From Chryseobacterium arachidis (GTDB lineage Bacteria; Bacteroidota; Bacteroidia; Flavobacteriales; Weeksellaceae), in contig NZ_FQUT01000013.1 of the NCBI RefSeq assembly GCF_900129245.1, positions 58,487 to 122,486 of the forward strand: a stretch of 64,000 bases of DNA. The letters are read 5' to 3'. Shown here one piece after another: positions 25,815-33,882 of this stretch. Position 1 is the stretch's first letter. Each line of letters opens with the position of its first letter. Under the pieces are notes generated by a model that worked only from the letters and a program-made list of their open reading frames with translations, did not search any database and was not told the origin of the DNA. A program made the position numbers and the translations under genes.

Positions 25815-26612
25815 TTATAGATATTGATCAATTCCATGATCGCACCAGCTTGTTCCATTCTTTTTGGTGTTATCAAAAATTATTTCGTTCTTTTTTAAAT
25901 TTTCTTTGTTGTTGACAGGGTGGTGAATATGAAAAACCAAACCACCCATTTTTAAAAACCTTTTTTCCTTTCCTGCATTTAAGAGTCTTGCAACAAACTC
26001 TTTGTCCTCAGGTCCCCAACCTTTAAAATCTTCATTATAACCATTTACTTCAATTGCATCTTTTCTCCAAAATGCCATGTTACAACCATGAATTTCCCAC
26101 CTTTCATCACCACTATTCTTATAATTTGTTTCAAATTTTTTCCATAAAAGAGGAATTCGGAAAGAACTGAAAAAATTGGTTATTCCTTTGGAAAAAGGAT
26201 TAATATTAATGTTTTTATTATTGAGTTTTTCTTTAGATAAATCAGAGTCTATATAAATTCTGCTTGCTCTTACAAACGAATTAGGCTTAGCAAAATCTTT
26301 ATGATCAGATATAAAATAAGGATGAAGAATTAAATCACCATCAATTTGTACGATATAATCCCCCTGAGCTTGTGCAATAGCCTTATTTCTAATTTTTGCA
26401 AGCTCAAATCCCTGATCTTCGTGCCATACATGTACTATCGGAATCTTAGATAATTTTTTGTAAGAATCTACTATATCCTTAGTCGAAGATTTAGAACCAT
26501 CATCAGCAATTAAGATTTCAAAGGGTTGAACTTTCTGATTTAATACACTTTTCAGACATACCTCTAATGCTTCAGGCCAATTGTATGTTGAAATTAAAAG
26601 TGAAATTTTCAT
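25815..26612 (-). CDS. Glycosyltransferase family 2 with galactosyltransferase-like C-terminus (second of a pair)
   Basis: A 265-residue paralogue of the gene at 25030. SLLISTYNWPEALEVCLKSV, FEILIADDGSKSST, IQIDGDLILHPYFI and KGWGPEDKEFVARLLNAGKE mark the GT-A fold and the Glyco_transf_7C-like end. It is the first gene of the glycan cluster and lies only 7 bases downstream of the rocD stop on the same strand, with no visible promoter in the gap. Transcription from the rocD promoter is therefore likely. The sugar specificity is unknown. Confidence 0.85.
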   Translation of the reverse strand: MKISLLISTYNWPEALEVCLKSVLNQKVQPFEILIADDGSKSSTKDIVDSYKKLSKIPIVHVWHEDQGFELAKIRNKAIAQAQGDYIVQIDGDLILHPYFISDHKDFAKPNSFVRASRIYIDSDLSKEKLNNKNININPFSKGITNFFSSFRIPLLWKKFETNYKNSGDERWEIHGCNMAFWRKDAIEVNGYNEDFKGWGPEDKEFVARLLNAGKEKRFLKMGGLVFHIHHPVNNKENLKKNEIIFDNTKKNGTSWCDHGIDQYL

Positions 26613-26619
26613 ATAATTT

Positions 26620-27864
26620 TTAAAACTCTAACAATGTCTTTTCAATAATCTTAACACAATCCAACAATTGCTCTTCTGTAATCACCAAAGGTGGTGCCAA
26701 TCTGATAATATTTCCGTGAGTAGGCTTGGCAAGCAATCCGTTTTCTTTTAGTTTTAAACAAAGATTCCATGCTGTAGAGCTTTCCGGGGTGTCGTTGATT
26801 AAAATAGCATTTAATAAACCTTTTCCTCTTACTTTGGTAATCAAATCAGATTTTTCGATGAGTTTTTCAATTTCACTTCTGAATAATTTTCCTAATTCCT
26901 CCGCTCTTTCAGCTAGCTTTTCTTCTTTCACAACATCTAAAGCAGCAACCGCAACCGCACAAGCAATAGGGTTTCCTCCGAAAGTAGAACCATGCTGCCC
27001 AGGCTTAATCACATTCATAATTTCATTGTTTGCCAAAACCGCCGAAACAGGATACATACCACCGGAAAGTGCTTTTCCTAAAATTAAAATATCAGGCTGA
27101 ACGTCTTCATGATGACAGGCAATCAGTTTTCCGGTTCTTGCAATACCCGTCTGCACTTCATCAGCAATAAATAGAACGTTGTATTGTTTACACAGTTCGG
27201 AAGCATTTTTCAGGAAGCCTTCATTAGGAACATAAACTCCGGCTTCCCCCTGAATCGGTTCCACCAGAAATGCAGCGATATTTTCGGCTTCATTCTTTAA
27301 AACTTCTTCTAAAGCTTCAAGGTCATTGTATGGAATTTTAATAAATCCTGGAGTGAATGGTCCGTAATTCTGGTTGGCATCAGGATCGTTGGAGAAAGAA
27401 ACAATCGTTGTTGTTCTTCCATGAAAGTTATTTTCGCAGACAATTATCTTTGCTGCATTTTCTGAAATCCCCTTTACTTCGTAGCTCCATTTTCTGGCTA
27501 ATTTTACCGCCGTTTCTACAGCTTCGGCTCCGGAATTCATAGGTAAAACCTTATCAAACCCAAATAAAGTAGTGATCTTTTGTTCGTACTCTCCTAATTT
27601 TGAATTGTAAAATGCTCTTGATGTTAAAGCTAATTTTTTAGCCTGTTCCACTAATGCACCAACAATTTTAGGATGAGAATGTCCTTGGTTCACAGCAGAA
27701 TAAGCTGAAAGGAAGTCATAATATTTCTTACCTTCCACGTCCCAAACGAAAACACCTTCTCCTTTGTCTAAAACAACCGGAAGAGGGTGGTAATTGTGTG
27801 CACCGTGCTTATCTTCAAGGTCAATAAAATATTGTGAATTTTTTACTGTTTCTACTGTTGACAT
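26620..27864 (-). CDS. rocD: Ornithine aminotransferase
   Basis: A 414-residue PLP-dependent class III aminotransferase that converts ornithine and 2-oxoglutarate to glutamate-5-semialdehyde and glutamate, linking arginine and proline metabolism. The Schiff-base lysine is K264 in ILILGKALSGGMYPVSAVL. D235 in IADEVQTGIARTGK binds the pyridine nitrogen. YYDFLSAYSAVNQGHSHPKI near residue 50 is typical of ornithine rather than acetylornithine aminotransferases. No other arginine genes are adjacent. The glycan genes follow 7 bases after the stop. Confidence 0.95.
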   Translation of the reverse strand: MSTVETVKNSQYFIDLEDKHGAHNYHPLPVVLDKGEGVFVWDVEGKKYYDFLSAYSAVNQGHSHPKIVGALVEQAKKLALTSRAFYNSKLGEYEQKITTLFGFDKVLPMNSGAEAVETAVKLARKWSYEVKGISENAAKIIVCENNFHGRTTTIVSFSNDPDANQNYGPFTPGFIKIPYNDLEALEEVLKNEAENIAAFLVEPIQGEAGVYVPNEGFLKNASELCKQYNVLFIADEVQTGIARTGKLIACHHEDVQPDILILGKALSGGMYPVSAVLANNEIMNVIKPGQHGSTFGGNPIACAVAVAALDVVKEEKLAERAEELGKLFRSEIEKLIEKSDLITKVRGKGLLNAILINDTPESSTAWNLCLKLKENGLLAKPTHGNIIRLAPPLVITEEQLLDCVKIIEKTLLEF

Positions 27865-27880
27865 ATATTTTGGTTTGCTA

Positions 27881-27888
27881 CAAAATTA
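27881..27888 (-). promoter_or_regulatory. -7 promoter element of rocD
   Basis: TAATTTTG on the minus strand lies 16 bases before the rocD ATG. It may also drive the glycosyltransferase genes that follow rocD. Confidence 0.5.
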
Positions 27889-28050
27889 AGCATTATTCAC
27901 GAAATACCTAAACAGAATGTAGATACTAAGAAAAGACCATATCTGAGGGCGTTTTGAGACTGAAAATAAGAGTCTTTGAAAATATTATCGATATTAATAT
28001 GGTGTTGCAGATATAATATCTTTCTGCAAAAATATTGACCAAGATAAAAT

Positions 28051-28569
28051 TTATCGATAAAGATGATGGTCAACATAAAACTTACAATTCGGCAATATAG
28101 ATTCTAAATTAATAACTTCTTCTAAAATGAGTTCACTGTCCATTTGCGAATGAGTGCTGAATTCATACCCTAAGGAAGCCACATACAATTCTTTCAAGTT
28201 TTTAAGATGATCCAATTGGTAAATATCTTTTAGGGTAATTTCTGTTCTCCAGACATCCAGATATTCCAGATCTGTTAATTGATTGAGATAGGGAAGGCTT
28301 TTGGGAGTTATTTTCGGATGTTTCATTAAGGTCAGGCTTTTCAGCTGCTGAACATTAGAAATCATGCGAACGGTTTCATCTGTAATCCTTGTTTCTTTAA
28401 AATATAGGGAATGGATGATTTTTACTCTCTCGAAAAGCGGAACAAGATATTCGTCGTCGTCTATAGAATCAATACTAGTAAATCCGGGGATTTCGTCCGG
28501 AATTTTTCTTGGGTCTTTAATTCTGGCAAAATCCCACCAGAAATTTTTCTCTTTGCCTTTCAATTTCAT
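28051..28569 (-). CDS. Leucine-rich-repeat-like protein of unknown function
   Basis: A 172-residue cytoplasmic protein without a signal peptide. From about residue 50 it shows three or four degenerate leucine-rich turns (SLYFKETRITDETVRMI, LKSLTLMKHPKITPKSLPYL, LEYLDVWRTEITLKDIYQL, LKELYVASLGYE) of 23-25 residues. This suggests a short solenoid used for protein binding. No catalytic motif is seen. The N-terminal WWDFARIKDPRKIPDEIPGF is not recognised. It lies 16 bases downstream of the secreted-protein gene at 28586 and may be cotranscribed with it. Confidence 0.7.
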   Translation of the reverse strand: MKLKGKEKNFWWDFARIKDPRKIPDEIPGFTSIDSIDDDEYLVPLFERVKIIHSLYFKETRITDETVRMISNVQQLKSLTLMKHPKITPKSLPYLNQLTDLEYLDVWRTEITLKDIYQLDHLKNLKELYVASLGYEFSTHSQMDSELILEEVINLESILPNCKFYVDHHLYR

Positions 28570-28585
28570 TTAAAGTTGTTTAAAA

Positions 28586-29095
28586 TCAATCATACCAATA
28601 CTCTTTGGTGACTTTGTATCCAGCTTTTTCAAATGCTTTCTGCAATTCATCACCCAAATGTTCATTGCGTTTTTCGATGGTTAAATAAACAAAAAACATA
28701 CTTCCCTGCAATTTCTCTTCTTTTTTTTCTTCATTAAAAGTGATAAACGTTTCCGAAACTGCATTTCTTTCAGTCTCCAAGATTATTTGTAGATCTTTAG
28801 CGATTTTAAGAATTTTATTGAGTGGAACTTCCTGTTTAATGATTTGGTAGCCAGTGAAATTCGGACTTGTTTTTTTTATGGTAAAAGTGAGTTTTTTATC
28901 TTTAGTTATAGAAAACTCTTCAATAATTCTGATCGTATCTCCATTAAAGTTGGATGATTTTATCTGGTTTTTTACTTCTTTTTTAAGTTCTCTGTTTAAA
29001 ATTTTTACAATTTCTTTTTCCTGTGCAAAAGCCATATTCCCAATTCCTGAAAGCAGAATTAAAAATAAAAATTGGACTAGTTTAAATTGTTTCAT
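28586..29095 (-). CDS. Secreted protein of unknown function
   Basis: A 169-residue protein with a signal peptide (MKQFKLVQFLFLILLSGIG to MAFAQ, cut after about residue 24). The mature part is rich in lysine, glutamate and isoleucine and has alternating beta-strand character, without cysteines or a known motif. It is probably periplasmic. It lies downstream of accC, beyond a terminator, and upstream of the leucine-rich-repeat gene on the same strand. No function can be assigned. Confidence 0.7.
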   Translation of the reverse strand: MKQFKLVQFLFLILLSGIGNMAFAQEKEIVKILNRELKKEVKNQIKSSNFNGDTIRIIEEFSITKDKKLTFTIKKTSPNFTGYQIIKQEVPLNKILKIAKDLQIILETERNAVSETFITFNEEKKEEKLQGSMFFVYLTIEKRNEHLGDELQKAFEKAGYKVTKEYWYD

Positions 29096-29173
29096 GGTGT
29101 GTTAGTTACTTGTCTTAAAGTTAATTAACATAATAGTGTATTGCAATACCGCAAAAGTAGTATTTACACAAAA

Positions 29174-29199
29174 AAACCGTCCCAAAAATGAGACGGTTT
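29174..29199 (-). terminator. Rho-independent terminator of accB-accC
   Basis: AAACCGTC (29174-29181) pairs with GACGGTTT (29192-29199), followed on the minus strand by a run of T. It lies 20 bases past the accC stop. Confidence 0.88.
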
Positions 29200-29219
29200 G
29201 AATTGTATTTAAAATAATC

Positions 29220-30575
29220 TTAGTGATTATCGTATTTTCTATCCATAACAAAATCCTCCATGAATTTCGTTGTATAGTTTCCTGCAAGATAATCTTCATT
29301 ATCCATCAGTTGTCTGTGGAAAGGAATCGTTGTTTTTACTCCTTCAATGTAGAATTCTTCCAAAGCTCTTCTCATTTTTGCAATCGCTTCTTCACGCGTC
29401 TGAGCAGTCGTAATCAATTTTGCAATCATCGAGTCGTAATTAGAAGGAATTGTATATCCGGAATACACGTGAGTATCAACTCTTACCCCGTGTCCACCAG
29501 GAATGTTTAAGCCAGTGATTTTTCCCGGGGAAGGTCTGAAATCTGCGTAAGGATCTTCCGCATTGATTCTACACTCGATAGAATGCAATTTAGGATAATA
29601 ATTGATTCCTGAAATCGGAGTTCCTGCAGCCAAAAGAATTTGCTCTCTGATCAAATCATAATCGATAACCTGCTCAGTGATTGGGTGCTCTACCTGAATT
29701 CTTGTGTTCATTTCCATGAAATAGAAATTTCTGTGCTTGTCTACAAGGAATTCAATCGTTCCAACTCCTTCGTATCCAATGAATTCTGCAGCTTTTACCG
29801 CAGCTTCACCCATTTTCTCACGAAGCTCATCCGTCATGAAAGGAGAAGGGGTTTCTTCTGTCAGTTTTTGATTTCTTCTCTGAACGGAACAATCTCTTTC
29901 TGAAAGGTGGCAAGCTTTACCGAATTGGTCTCCCGCAACCTGAATTTCGATGTGTCTAGGCTCTTCAATCAGTTTTTCCATGTACATCCCTCCGTTTCCG
30001 AATGCAGCCACAGCTTCCTGAATAGCAGATTCCCAGTGGTCTTTAAGGTCTTCGGCTTTCCAAACAGCTCTCATCCCTTTTCCACCACCACCTGCAGTGG
30101 CTTTGATCATTACCGGATAACCAATTTCTTCAGCCGTTTTAAGAGCAATTTCGTAAGACTCGATCAAACCGTCAGAACCCGGTACACAAGGAACTCCGGC
30201 AGCTTTCATCGTAGCTTTAGCATTGGCTTTGTCTCCCATTTTTTCAATCTGTTCAGGAGAAGCACCAATAAATTTGATACCGTTTTTCTGACAGATTCTT
30301 GAGAAGTTAGCATTTTCAGATAAGAAACCGTAACCTGGGTGAATGGCGTCTGCATTTGTAATTTCCGCAGCAGCAATAATGTTAGGAATTTTTAGATATG
30401 AGTCTTTACTCATCGCAGGACCAATACAAACAGCCTCGTCAGCAAATCTTACATGAAGGCTGTCTTTGTCGGCAGTAGAGTATACCGCAACAGTTTTGAT
30501 TCCCATTTCTTTACAAGTACGTAAGATACGCATTGCAATCTCGCCACGATTGGCAATTAATATTTTTTTGAACAT
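29220..30575 (-). CDS. accC: Acetyl-CoA carboxylase, biotin carboxylase subunit
   Basis: The ATG at 30575 (MFKKILIANRGEIAMRIL) is used, since the longer frame begins with TTG. The protein has 451 residues, as in E. coli. It carboxylates the biotin on AccB with ATP and bicarbonate. KATAGGGGKGMRAV is the ATP-grasp glycine loop, and ERDCSVQRRNQKL and EMNTRIQVEHPITEQ hold the catalytic glutamates, arginine and lysine. GYGFLSENANF is conserved. It follows accB with a 98-base gap that contains a 16-base exact tandem repeat and a heptamer array. Confidence 0.98.
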   Translation of the reverse strand: MFKKILIANRGEIAMRILRTCKEMGIKTVAVYSTADKDSLHVRFADEAVCIGPAMSKDSYLKIPNIIAAAEITNADAIHPGYGFLSENANFSRICQKNGIKFIGASPEQIEKMGDKANAKATMKAAGVPCVPGSDGLIESYEIALKTAEEIGYPVMIKATAGGGGKGMRAVWKAEDLKDHWESAIQEAVAAFGNGGMYMEKLIEEPRHIEIQVAGDQFGKACHLSERDCSVQRRNQKLTEETPSPFMTDELREKMGEAAVKAAEFIGYEGVGTIEFLVDKHRNFYFMEMNTRIQVEHPITEQVIDYDLIREQILLAAGTPISGINYYPKLHSIECRINAEDPYADFRPSPGKITGLNIPGGHGVRVDTHVYSGYTIPSNYDSMIAKLITTAQTREEAIAKMRRALEEFYIEGVKTTIPFHRQLMDNEDYLAGNYTTKFMEDFVMDRKYDNH

Positions 30576-30582
30576 CTTCTTC

Positions 30583-30614
30583 AATTTGAAAATTAGATAA
30601 TTTGAAAATTAGAT
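30583..30614. repeat. Exact 16-base tandem repeat before accC
   Basis: The unit AATTTGAAAATTAGAT occurs twice back to back (30583-30598 and 30599-30614), between the accB stop and the accC start. It overlaps the leader of accC. Confidence 0.9.
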
Positions 30615-30639
30615 AATGTTATTTTAATGTAGAATTTAA

Positions 30640-30666
30640 TCTAACATCTAATGTCTAACATCTAAC
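30640..30666. repeat. TCTAANN heptamer array between accB and accC
   Basis: Four near-identical units with a period of exactly seven bases start at 30640, 30647, 30654 and 30661 on the plus strand. In the transcript they read as TTAGA heptamers. A similar array lies before leuS. Confidence 0.85.
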
Positions 30667-30673
30667 TTTTTAA

Positions 30674-31156
30674 TTAAGATGGATCTACTAAGAATAAAGG
30701 TTGGTCGTATTCTACAGGGGTAGCGTCATCCACTAAAATTTTAACGATTTTTCCGCTTACCTCTGATTCGATCTGGTTGAATAATTTCATTGCTTCGATT
30801 ACGCAAACTGTTTTACCCACAGAAACTTCGTCACCTACATTTACGAATACGTCTTTATCAGGAGATGGCTTTCTGTAGAAAGTTCCGATCATTGGAGATT
30901 TGATCGTTACATATTTGCTGTCGTCAGATGCAGCTTCAGCTTGTGCGGGTGCAGCAGCAGGAGTTGCAGCTTGTACCGGAGCAGCTGCTACTTGTTGAGG
31001 AGCAGTATGGTAAACTGCAGGCTGCGCATAAGCAACTTCGCTTCCAGCTAATGGAGTTTTAATAGTGATTTCGAAATCTTTAGTTTTGTACTTCACTTCA
31101 GAAACCTCTGCCTTAGATACAAACTTGATAAGATTTTGTATGTCTTTAATGTCCAT
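30674..31156 (-). CDS. accB: Biotin carboxyl carrier protein of acetyl-CoA carboxylase
   Basis: The ATG at 31156 (MDIKDIQNLIKFVSKAEVSE) is chosen. A longer frame to 31231 adds a hydrophobic stretch read through the promoter and terminator region. The protein has 160 residues: an N-terminal domain (1-40), an alanine/proline-rich linker (about 50-76) and the biotinyl domain (80-160). Biotin is attached to K124 in VIEAMKLFNQ. It carries carboxybiotin from AccC to AccA/AccD. The promoter lies 23-55 bases upstream, after the rpmF terminator, so accB-accC form their own unit. Confidence 0.96.
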   Translation of the reverse strand: MDIKDIQNLIKFVSKAEVSEVKYKTKDFEITIKTPLAGSEVAYAQPAVYHTAPQQVAAAPVQAATPAAAPAQAEAASDDSKYVTIKSPMIGTFYRKPSPDKDVFVNVGDEVSVGKTVCVIEAMKLFNQIESEVSGKIVKILVDDATPVEYDQPLFLVDPS

Positions 31157-31178
31157 AAATTTGATATTTGATTTTTGC

Positions 31179-31211
31179 CAAAGATACCAAAAAAACACAA
31201 AAAACAACAAA
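31179..31211 (-). promoter_or_regulatory. accB-accC promoter
   Basis: The -7 element TATCTTTG is at 31186-31179 on the minus strand. TTG at 31207-31205 (18-base spacing) or TTTG at 31211-31208 (21-base spacing) can serve as the -33 element. It abuts the rpmF terminator. Confidence 0.65.
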
Positions 31212-31245
31212 AAACCGCCAAATTTTATCAAAATCGGGCGGTTTT
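31211..31245 (-). terminator. Rho-independent terminator of rpmF
   Basis: AAAACCGCC (31211-31219) pairs with GGCGGTTTT (31237-31245), followed on the minus strand by a T-rich run. It separates the DUF177-rpmF unit from accB-accC. Confidence 0.85.
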
Positions 31246-31282
31246 TGTATTAAAATGAGGCTTTTTCAGCGAAAAGCGACTC

Positions 31283-31486
31283 TTAGTTTTCTTCAGTAGT
31301 TGCTACTTCTTTTTCCAATACTACTTTACCTCTGTAGTATAGTTTTCCTTCATGCCAGTGAGCTCTGTGGTATAGGTGAAGCTCTCCTGTTGCTGCATCT
31401 TTTGCTAATTGAGGAACTACTGCTTTGTAGTGAGTTCTTCTCTTATCTCTTCTTGTAGACGACTGTCTTCTCTTTGGATGTGCCAT
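31283..31486 (-). CDS. rpmF: 50S ribosomal protein L32
   Basis: A 67-residue protein of the large ribosomal subunit. It begins MAHPKRRQSSTRRDKRRTHY, the basic N-terminal tail typical of L32, and continues with LHLYHRAHWHEGKLYYRGKV. The zinc-binding cysteines of some L32 proteins are absent, as in other Bacteroidetes. The upstream DUF177 gene is the usual partner and lies 59 bases away with a hairpin between. Length and order are normal. Confidence 0.97.
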   Translation of the reverse strand: MAHPKRRQSSTRRDKRRTHYKAVVPQLAKDAATGELHLYHRAHWHEGKLYYRGKVVLEKEVATTEEN

Positions 31487-31545
31487 TTTGTAATAACTTT
31501 TTTAATTGATGAGCGATGAGATTCATCATCTCATCATTAAACTAT

Positions 31546-32070
31546 TTAATTTTTATTCTTTAAATTTTTCAGTGCGTCCCATCTTGGGTCGCTTTCGTGT
31601 TCTTCCTCTTCTTCAGCTTCTTTTGGACTGAATTTATCAAGAATTTTCAGATCTTCCTCACTTACGTTGGGTGATATCTTTTTCATTGGTATAGAAAGCA
31701 TCACGTTTTCGTAAATTAAATGAGCAATATTAAAAGCGTGATCGCTTGTCGGGATGGTAATAACATCTTCTTCGCTGTCATCGTATTCCTCCCCAAACTT
31801 TACCAATACTTTGATTTGGTTTTCGATAGAATGGTCGAAATTTTCGTTTGAAATATCACAAACCAATTCCACTATTCCATTTACTTTGATCTCAAATTCT
31901 AAAAAAGTAGAGTGTTTATCTAATAAAACATCAACTGCAATTTTAGGATTTGTAAATTCCTGTTCAGTGTCAAATAATTGAAAGAACTCTTTATCTATCT
32001 CAAACTTGAACTCGTGCTTACCGGTTTTCAGTCCGGAAAAGCTTACGTCGTAGTTTCTTAACTTGTCCAT
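31546..32070 (-). CDS. DUF177 (YceD-like) protein
   Basis: The ATG at 32070 (MDKLRNYDVSFSGLKTGKHE) gives 174 residues; a longer frame adds five more. The DUF177/YceD family lies next to rpmF in many bacteria and is linked to 23S rRNA accumulation in E. coli and plants. Conserved parts here are FLEFEIKVNGIVELVCDISN and a strongly acidic stretch near the C-terminus (EAEEEEEHESDPRWDALKNL). That tail includes the DPRWDAL signature of the family. It has a strong promoter (TTTG, 19 bases, TATTTTTG) directly upstream. Confidence 0.9.
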   Translation of the reverse strand: MDKLRNYDVSFSGLKTGKHEFKFEIDKEFFQLFDTEQEFTNPKIAVDVLLDKHSTFLEFEIKVNGIVELVCDISNENFDHSIENQIKVLVKFGEEYDDSEEDVITIPTSDHAFNIAHLIYENVMLSIPMKKISPNVSEEDLKILDKFSPKEAEEEEEHESDPRWDALKNLKNKN

Positions 32071-32082
32071 AAAATGAGTGTG

Positions 32083-32113
32083 CAAAAATATGCAATTTTT
32101 TTATAATAACAAA
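32083..32113 (-). promoter_or_regulatory. Promoter of the DUF177-rpmF unit
   Basis: TTTG at 32113-32110 and TATTTTTG at 32090-32083 on the minus strand are separated by 19 bases, an ideal Bacteroidetes promoter. The transcript would start about 6 bases before the gene. Confidence 0.75.
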
Positions 32114-32154
32114 TAAAATTTCTAACAAATTAATTTAAAATCTTCATTAAAGAT

Positions 32155-33246
32155 TTATCCTTCAGTTTCCTCCGGCAGATCTTCGTCAACTCCGTTATCC
32201 ATCGCCATTCTTCTCGGCTGCATGCGGTTGCTCATCAAATCATTGTATTCGCTTCGGTTTTTATAGATTTTGATGGCTGTGAAGATCGCTTCCAGAAAGC
32301 TTTGCTCATCGGCAATGTTTTTTCCTGCAATGTCGTAAGCCGTTCCATGATCGGGAGAAGTTCTGATAAACGGAAGTCCTGCGGTGTAATTTACCCCTTC
32401 TTCATAAGCTAAAGTTTTAAAAGGAGCCAAACCTTGATCGTGGTACATCGCTAAAACAGCATCAAAACTTCTGTATTTGCCCGGCTGGAAAAAACTGTCT
32501 GCAGGGAAGGGGCCGAAAGCTAAAATTCCATTGTCGGAAAGTTCTTTGATGGCCGGAGAAATAATTTCAATTTCTTCATTTCCGATGACACCGCCGTCTC
32601 CTGAGTGTGGGTTTAATCCCAAAACAGCAATTTTAGGTCTGGAAATATTAAAATCTTCAATTAAAGTCTGGTTTAAAACTCTGATTTGCTTTTTAATCTT
32701 TTCTTTAGAGATGCTTTCAGCAACTTTTGCAATGGGAATGTGATGCGTTGAAACAGCAACTTTAAGATCTTCAGTTACCAAAAACATCAGTCCTTTTTTA
32801 TTGAATTTCTCTTCAAAATATCCTGTATGACCTGCATGTTTGAAACCCATTTTCACCATTTCATCTTTATTGATCGGCGCGGTTACCAAAACATCAATTT
32901 CTCCTTTCATTAAAGCTTCTGTTGCAGCTTCCAGAGAATCAATCGCCATTTTTGTAGATTCCTCTGTCGGAGTTCCCAGTTCTACCACCGAATTTTCCTT
33001 TACAAGGTTTACCATATTCAGTTTTCCGGCTTGTGCCTGGGAGGCTTCATTGATATAATTAAAGTTTAAATTTAATTTAAAAATATTTTTCTGATAGGTA
33101 AATAATTTTCCCGAACCAAAAATTACCGGCGTGAAAAAATCCGTAATGGTTTTGTCTGCAAGGGATTTCATAATGATTTCGGGACCTATGCCGTTGAAAT
33201 CTCCTATTGAAATTCCTACTCGTACTTTATGGTTTTTTGGGCTCAT
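32155..33246 (-). CDS. pdxA: 4-hydroxythreonine-4-phosphate dehydrogenase
   Basis: A 363-residue NAD-dependent dehydrogenase of the DXP-dependent vitamin B6 pathway. It oxidises 4-phosphohydroxy-L-threonine before condensation by PdxJ. Metal and substrate motifs are present: HAGHTGYFEEKF, GLNPHSGDGGVIGNEE, MYHDQGLAPFKTL and RTSPDHGTAYDIAGK. It is about 30 residues longer than E. coli PdxA, owing partly to an acidic C-terminal tail (DNGVDEDLPEETEG). It is divergent from ribE, with a 48-base shared upstream region. Confidence 0.95.
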   Translation of the reverse strand: MSPKNHKVRVGISIGDFNGIGPEIIMKSLADKTITDFFTPVIFGSGKLFTYQKNIFKLNLNFNYINEASQAQAGKLNMVNLVKENSVVELGTPTEESTKMAIDSLEAATEALMKGEIDVLVTAPINKDEMVKMGFKHAGHTGYFEEKFNKKGLMFLVTEDLKVAVSTHHIPIAKVAESISKEKIKKQIRVLNQTLIEDFNISRPKIAVLGLNPHSGDGGVIGNEEIEIISPAIKELSDNGILAFGPFPADSFFQPGKYRSFDAVLAMYHDQGLAPFKTLAYEEGVNYTAGLPFIRTSPDHGTAYDIAGKNIADEQSFLEAIFTAIKIYKNRSEYNDLMSNRMQPRRMAMDNGVDEDLPEETEG

Positions 33247-33252
33247 TTTGAT

Positions 33253-33260
33253 TATCTTTG
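33253..33260 (+). promoter_or_regulatory. -7 promoter element of ribE
   Basis: TATCTTTG lies 34 bases before the ribE ATG. It overlaps the region that holds the pdxA promoter on the other strand. Confidence 0.6.
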
Positions 33261-33274
33261 AACATTATAATTTA

Positions 33275-33282
33275 CAAATTTA
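33275..33282 (-). promoter_or_regulatory. -7 promoter element of pdxA
   Basis: TAAATTTG on the minus strand lies 28 bases before the pdxA ATG. The expected start sites of pdxA and ribE fall within a few bases of each other. Confidence 0.5.
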
Positions 33283-33294
33283 GCAAAAAATAAT

Positions 33295-33879
33295 ATGTTC
33301 ACAGGAATAATTGAAGCAGTTGGAGTGATTGAGAAAGTTGAAACAAACGGAAGTAATATTGATTTTACTTTAACATGCCCTTTTACACATGAGCTGAAAA
33401 TAGATCAAAGCCTGGCGCACAACGGCTGTTGCTTAACGGTTGTAAAAATTGACGGACATCAATATGTTGTGACGGCCATTAATGAAACCTTAGAAAAAAC
33501 AAATCTCGGACAATGGGAGGTGGGTTCTGTCGTAAATCTTGAACGTTGCATGAAGATGGATGGAAGACTAGACGGGCACATCGTACAAGGTCACGTTGAT
33601 AAAACAGGAGAAGTTGTCAGTATTGAAAATAAAAACGGAAGTTATTTTATTACGATGAAATATGAAGATAACGGAAGCTTTGTAACGGTTCCTCAAGGTT
33701 CAATTACGGTAAACGGGATCAGCTTAACCGTTGCAAAAAGCGAAGAAACTCAGTTTTCAGTGGCCATTATTCCTTACACTTGGGAATTTACAAATATGAA
33801 ATATTTAAAAGCGGGAGATAAAGTAAATTTAGAATTTGATATAATTGGTAAGTATATTGCTAAGTTAATCAAAAGATAG
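33295..33879 (+). CDS. ribE: Riboflavin synthase subunit alpha
   Basis: A 194-residue enzyme, near the usual 200-215, that dismutates two 6,7-dimethyl-8-ribityllumazine molecules to riboflavin. MFTGIIEAVGVIEKV opens the first lumazine-binding barrel. LEKTNLGQWEVGSVVNLERC and DGHIVQGHVDKTGEVV mark the middle, and the second barrel repeats the pattern (SITVNGISLTV). No FMN riboswitch fits in the short leader. The histidine kinase gene starts 3 bases after the stop, so the two are probably cotranscribed. Confidence 0.96.
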   Translation: MFTGIIEAVGVIEKVETNGSNIDFTLTCPFTHELKIDQSLAHNGCCLTVVKIDGHQYVVTAINETLEKTNLGQWEVGSVVNLERCMKMDGRLDGHIVQGHVDKTGEVVSIENKNGSYFITMKYEDNGSFVTVPQGSITVNGISLTVAKSEETQFSVAIIPYTWEFTNMKYLKAGDKVNLEFDIIGKYIAKLIKR

Positions 33880-33882
33880 CAG

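Noticed and set aside
28035..28073. Inverted repeat TTGACCA...TGGTCAA around the stop of the leucine-rich-repeat gene
   Set aside because: The arms are only 7 bases, 25 bases apart, with no T-run. This is compatible with chance.
31157..31231. Longer AccB with a hydrophobic N-terminus
   Set aside because: The extra 25 residues are translated from the promoter and terminator region. AccB is cytoplasmic and its family start is MDIKDIQ.
33261..33294. FMN riboswitch before ribE
   Set aside because: The leader of about 30 bases is too short for the RFN element and none of its conserved bases are seen.
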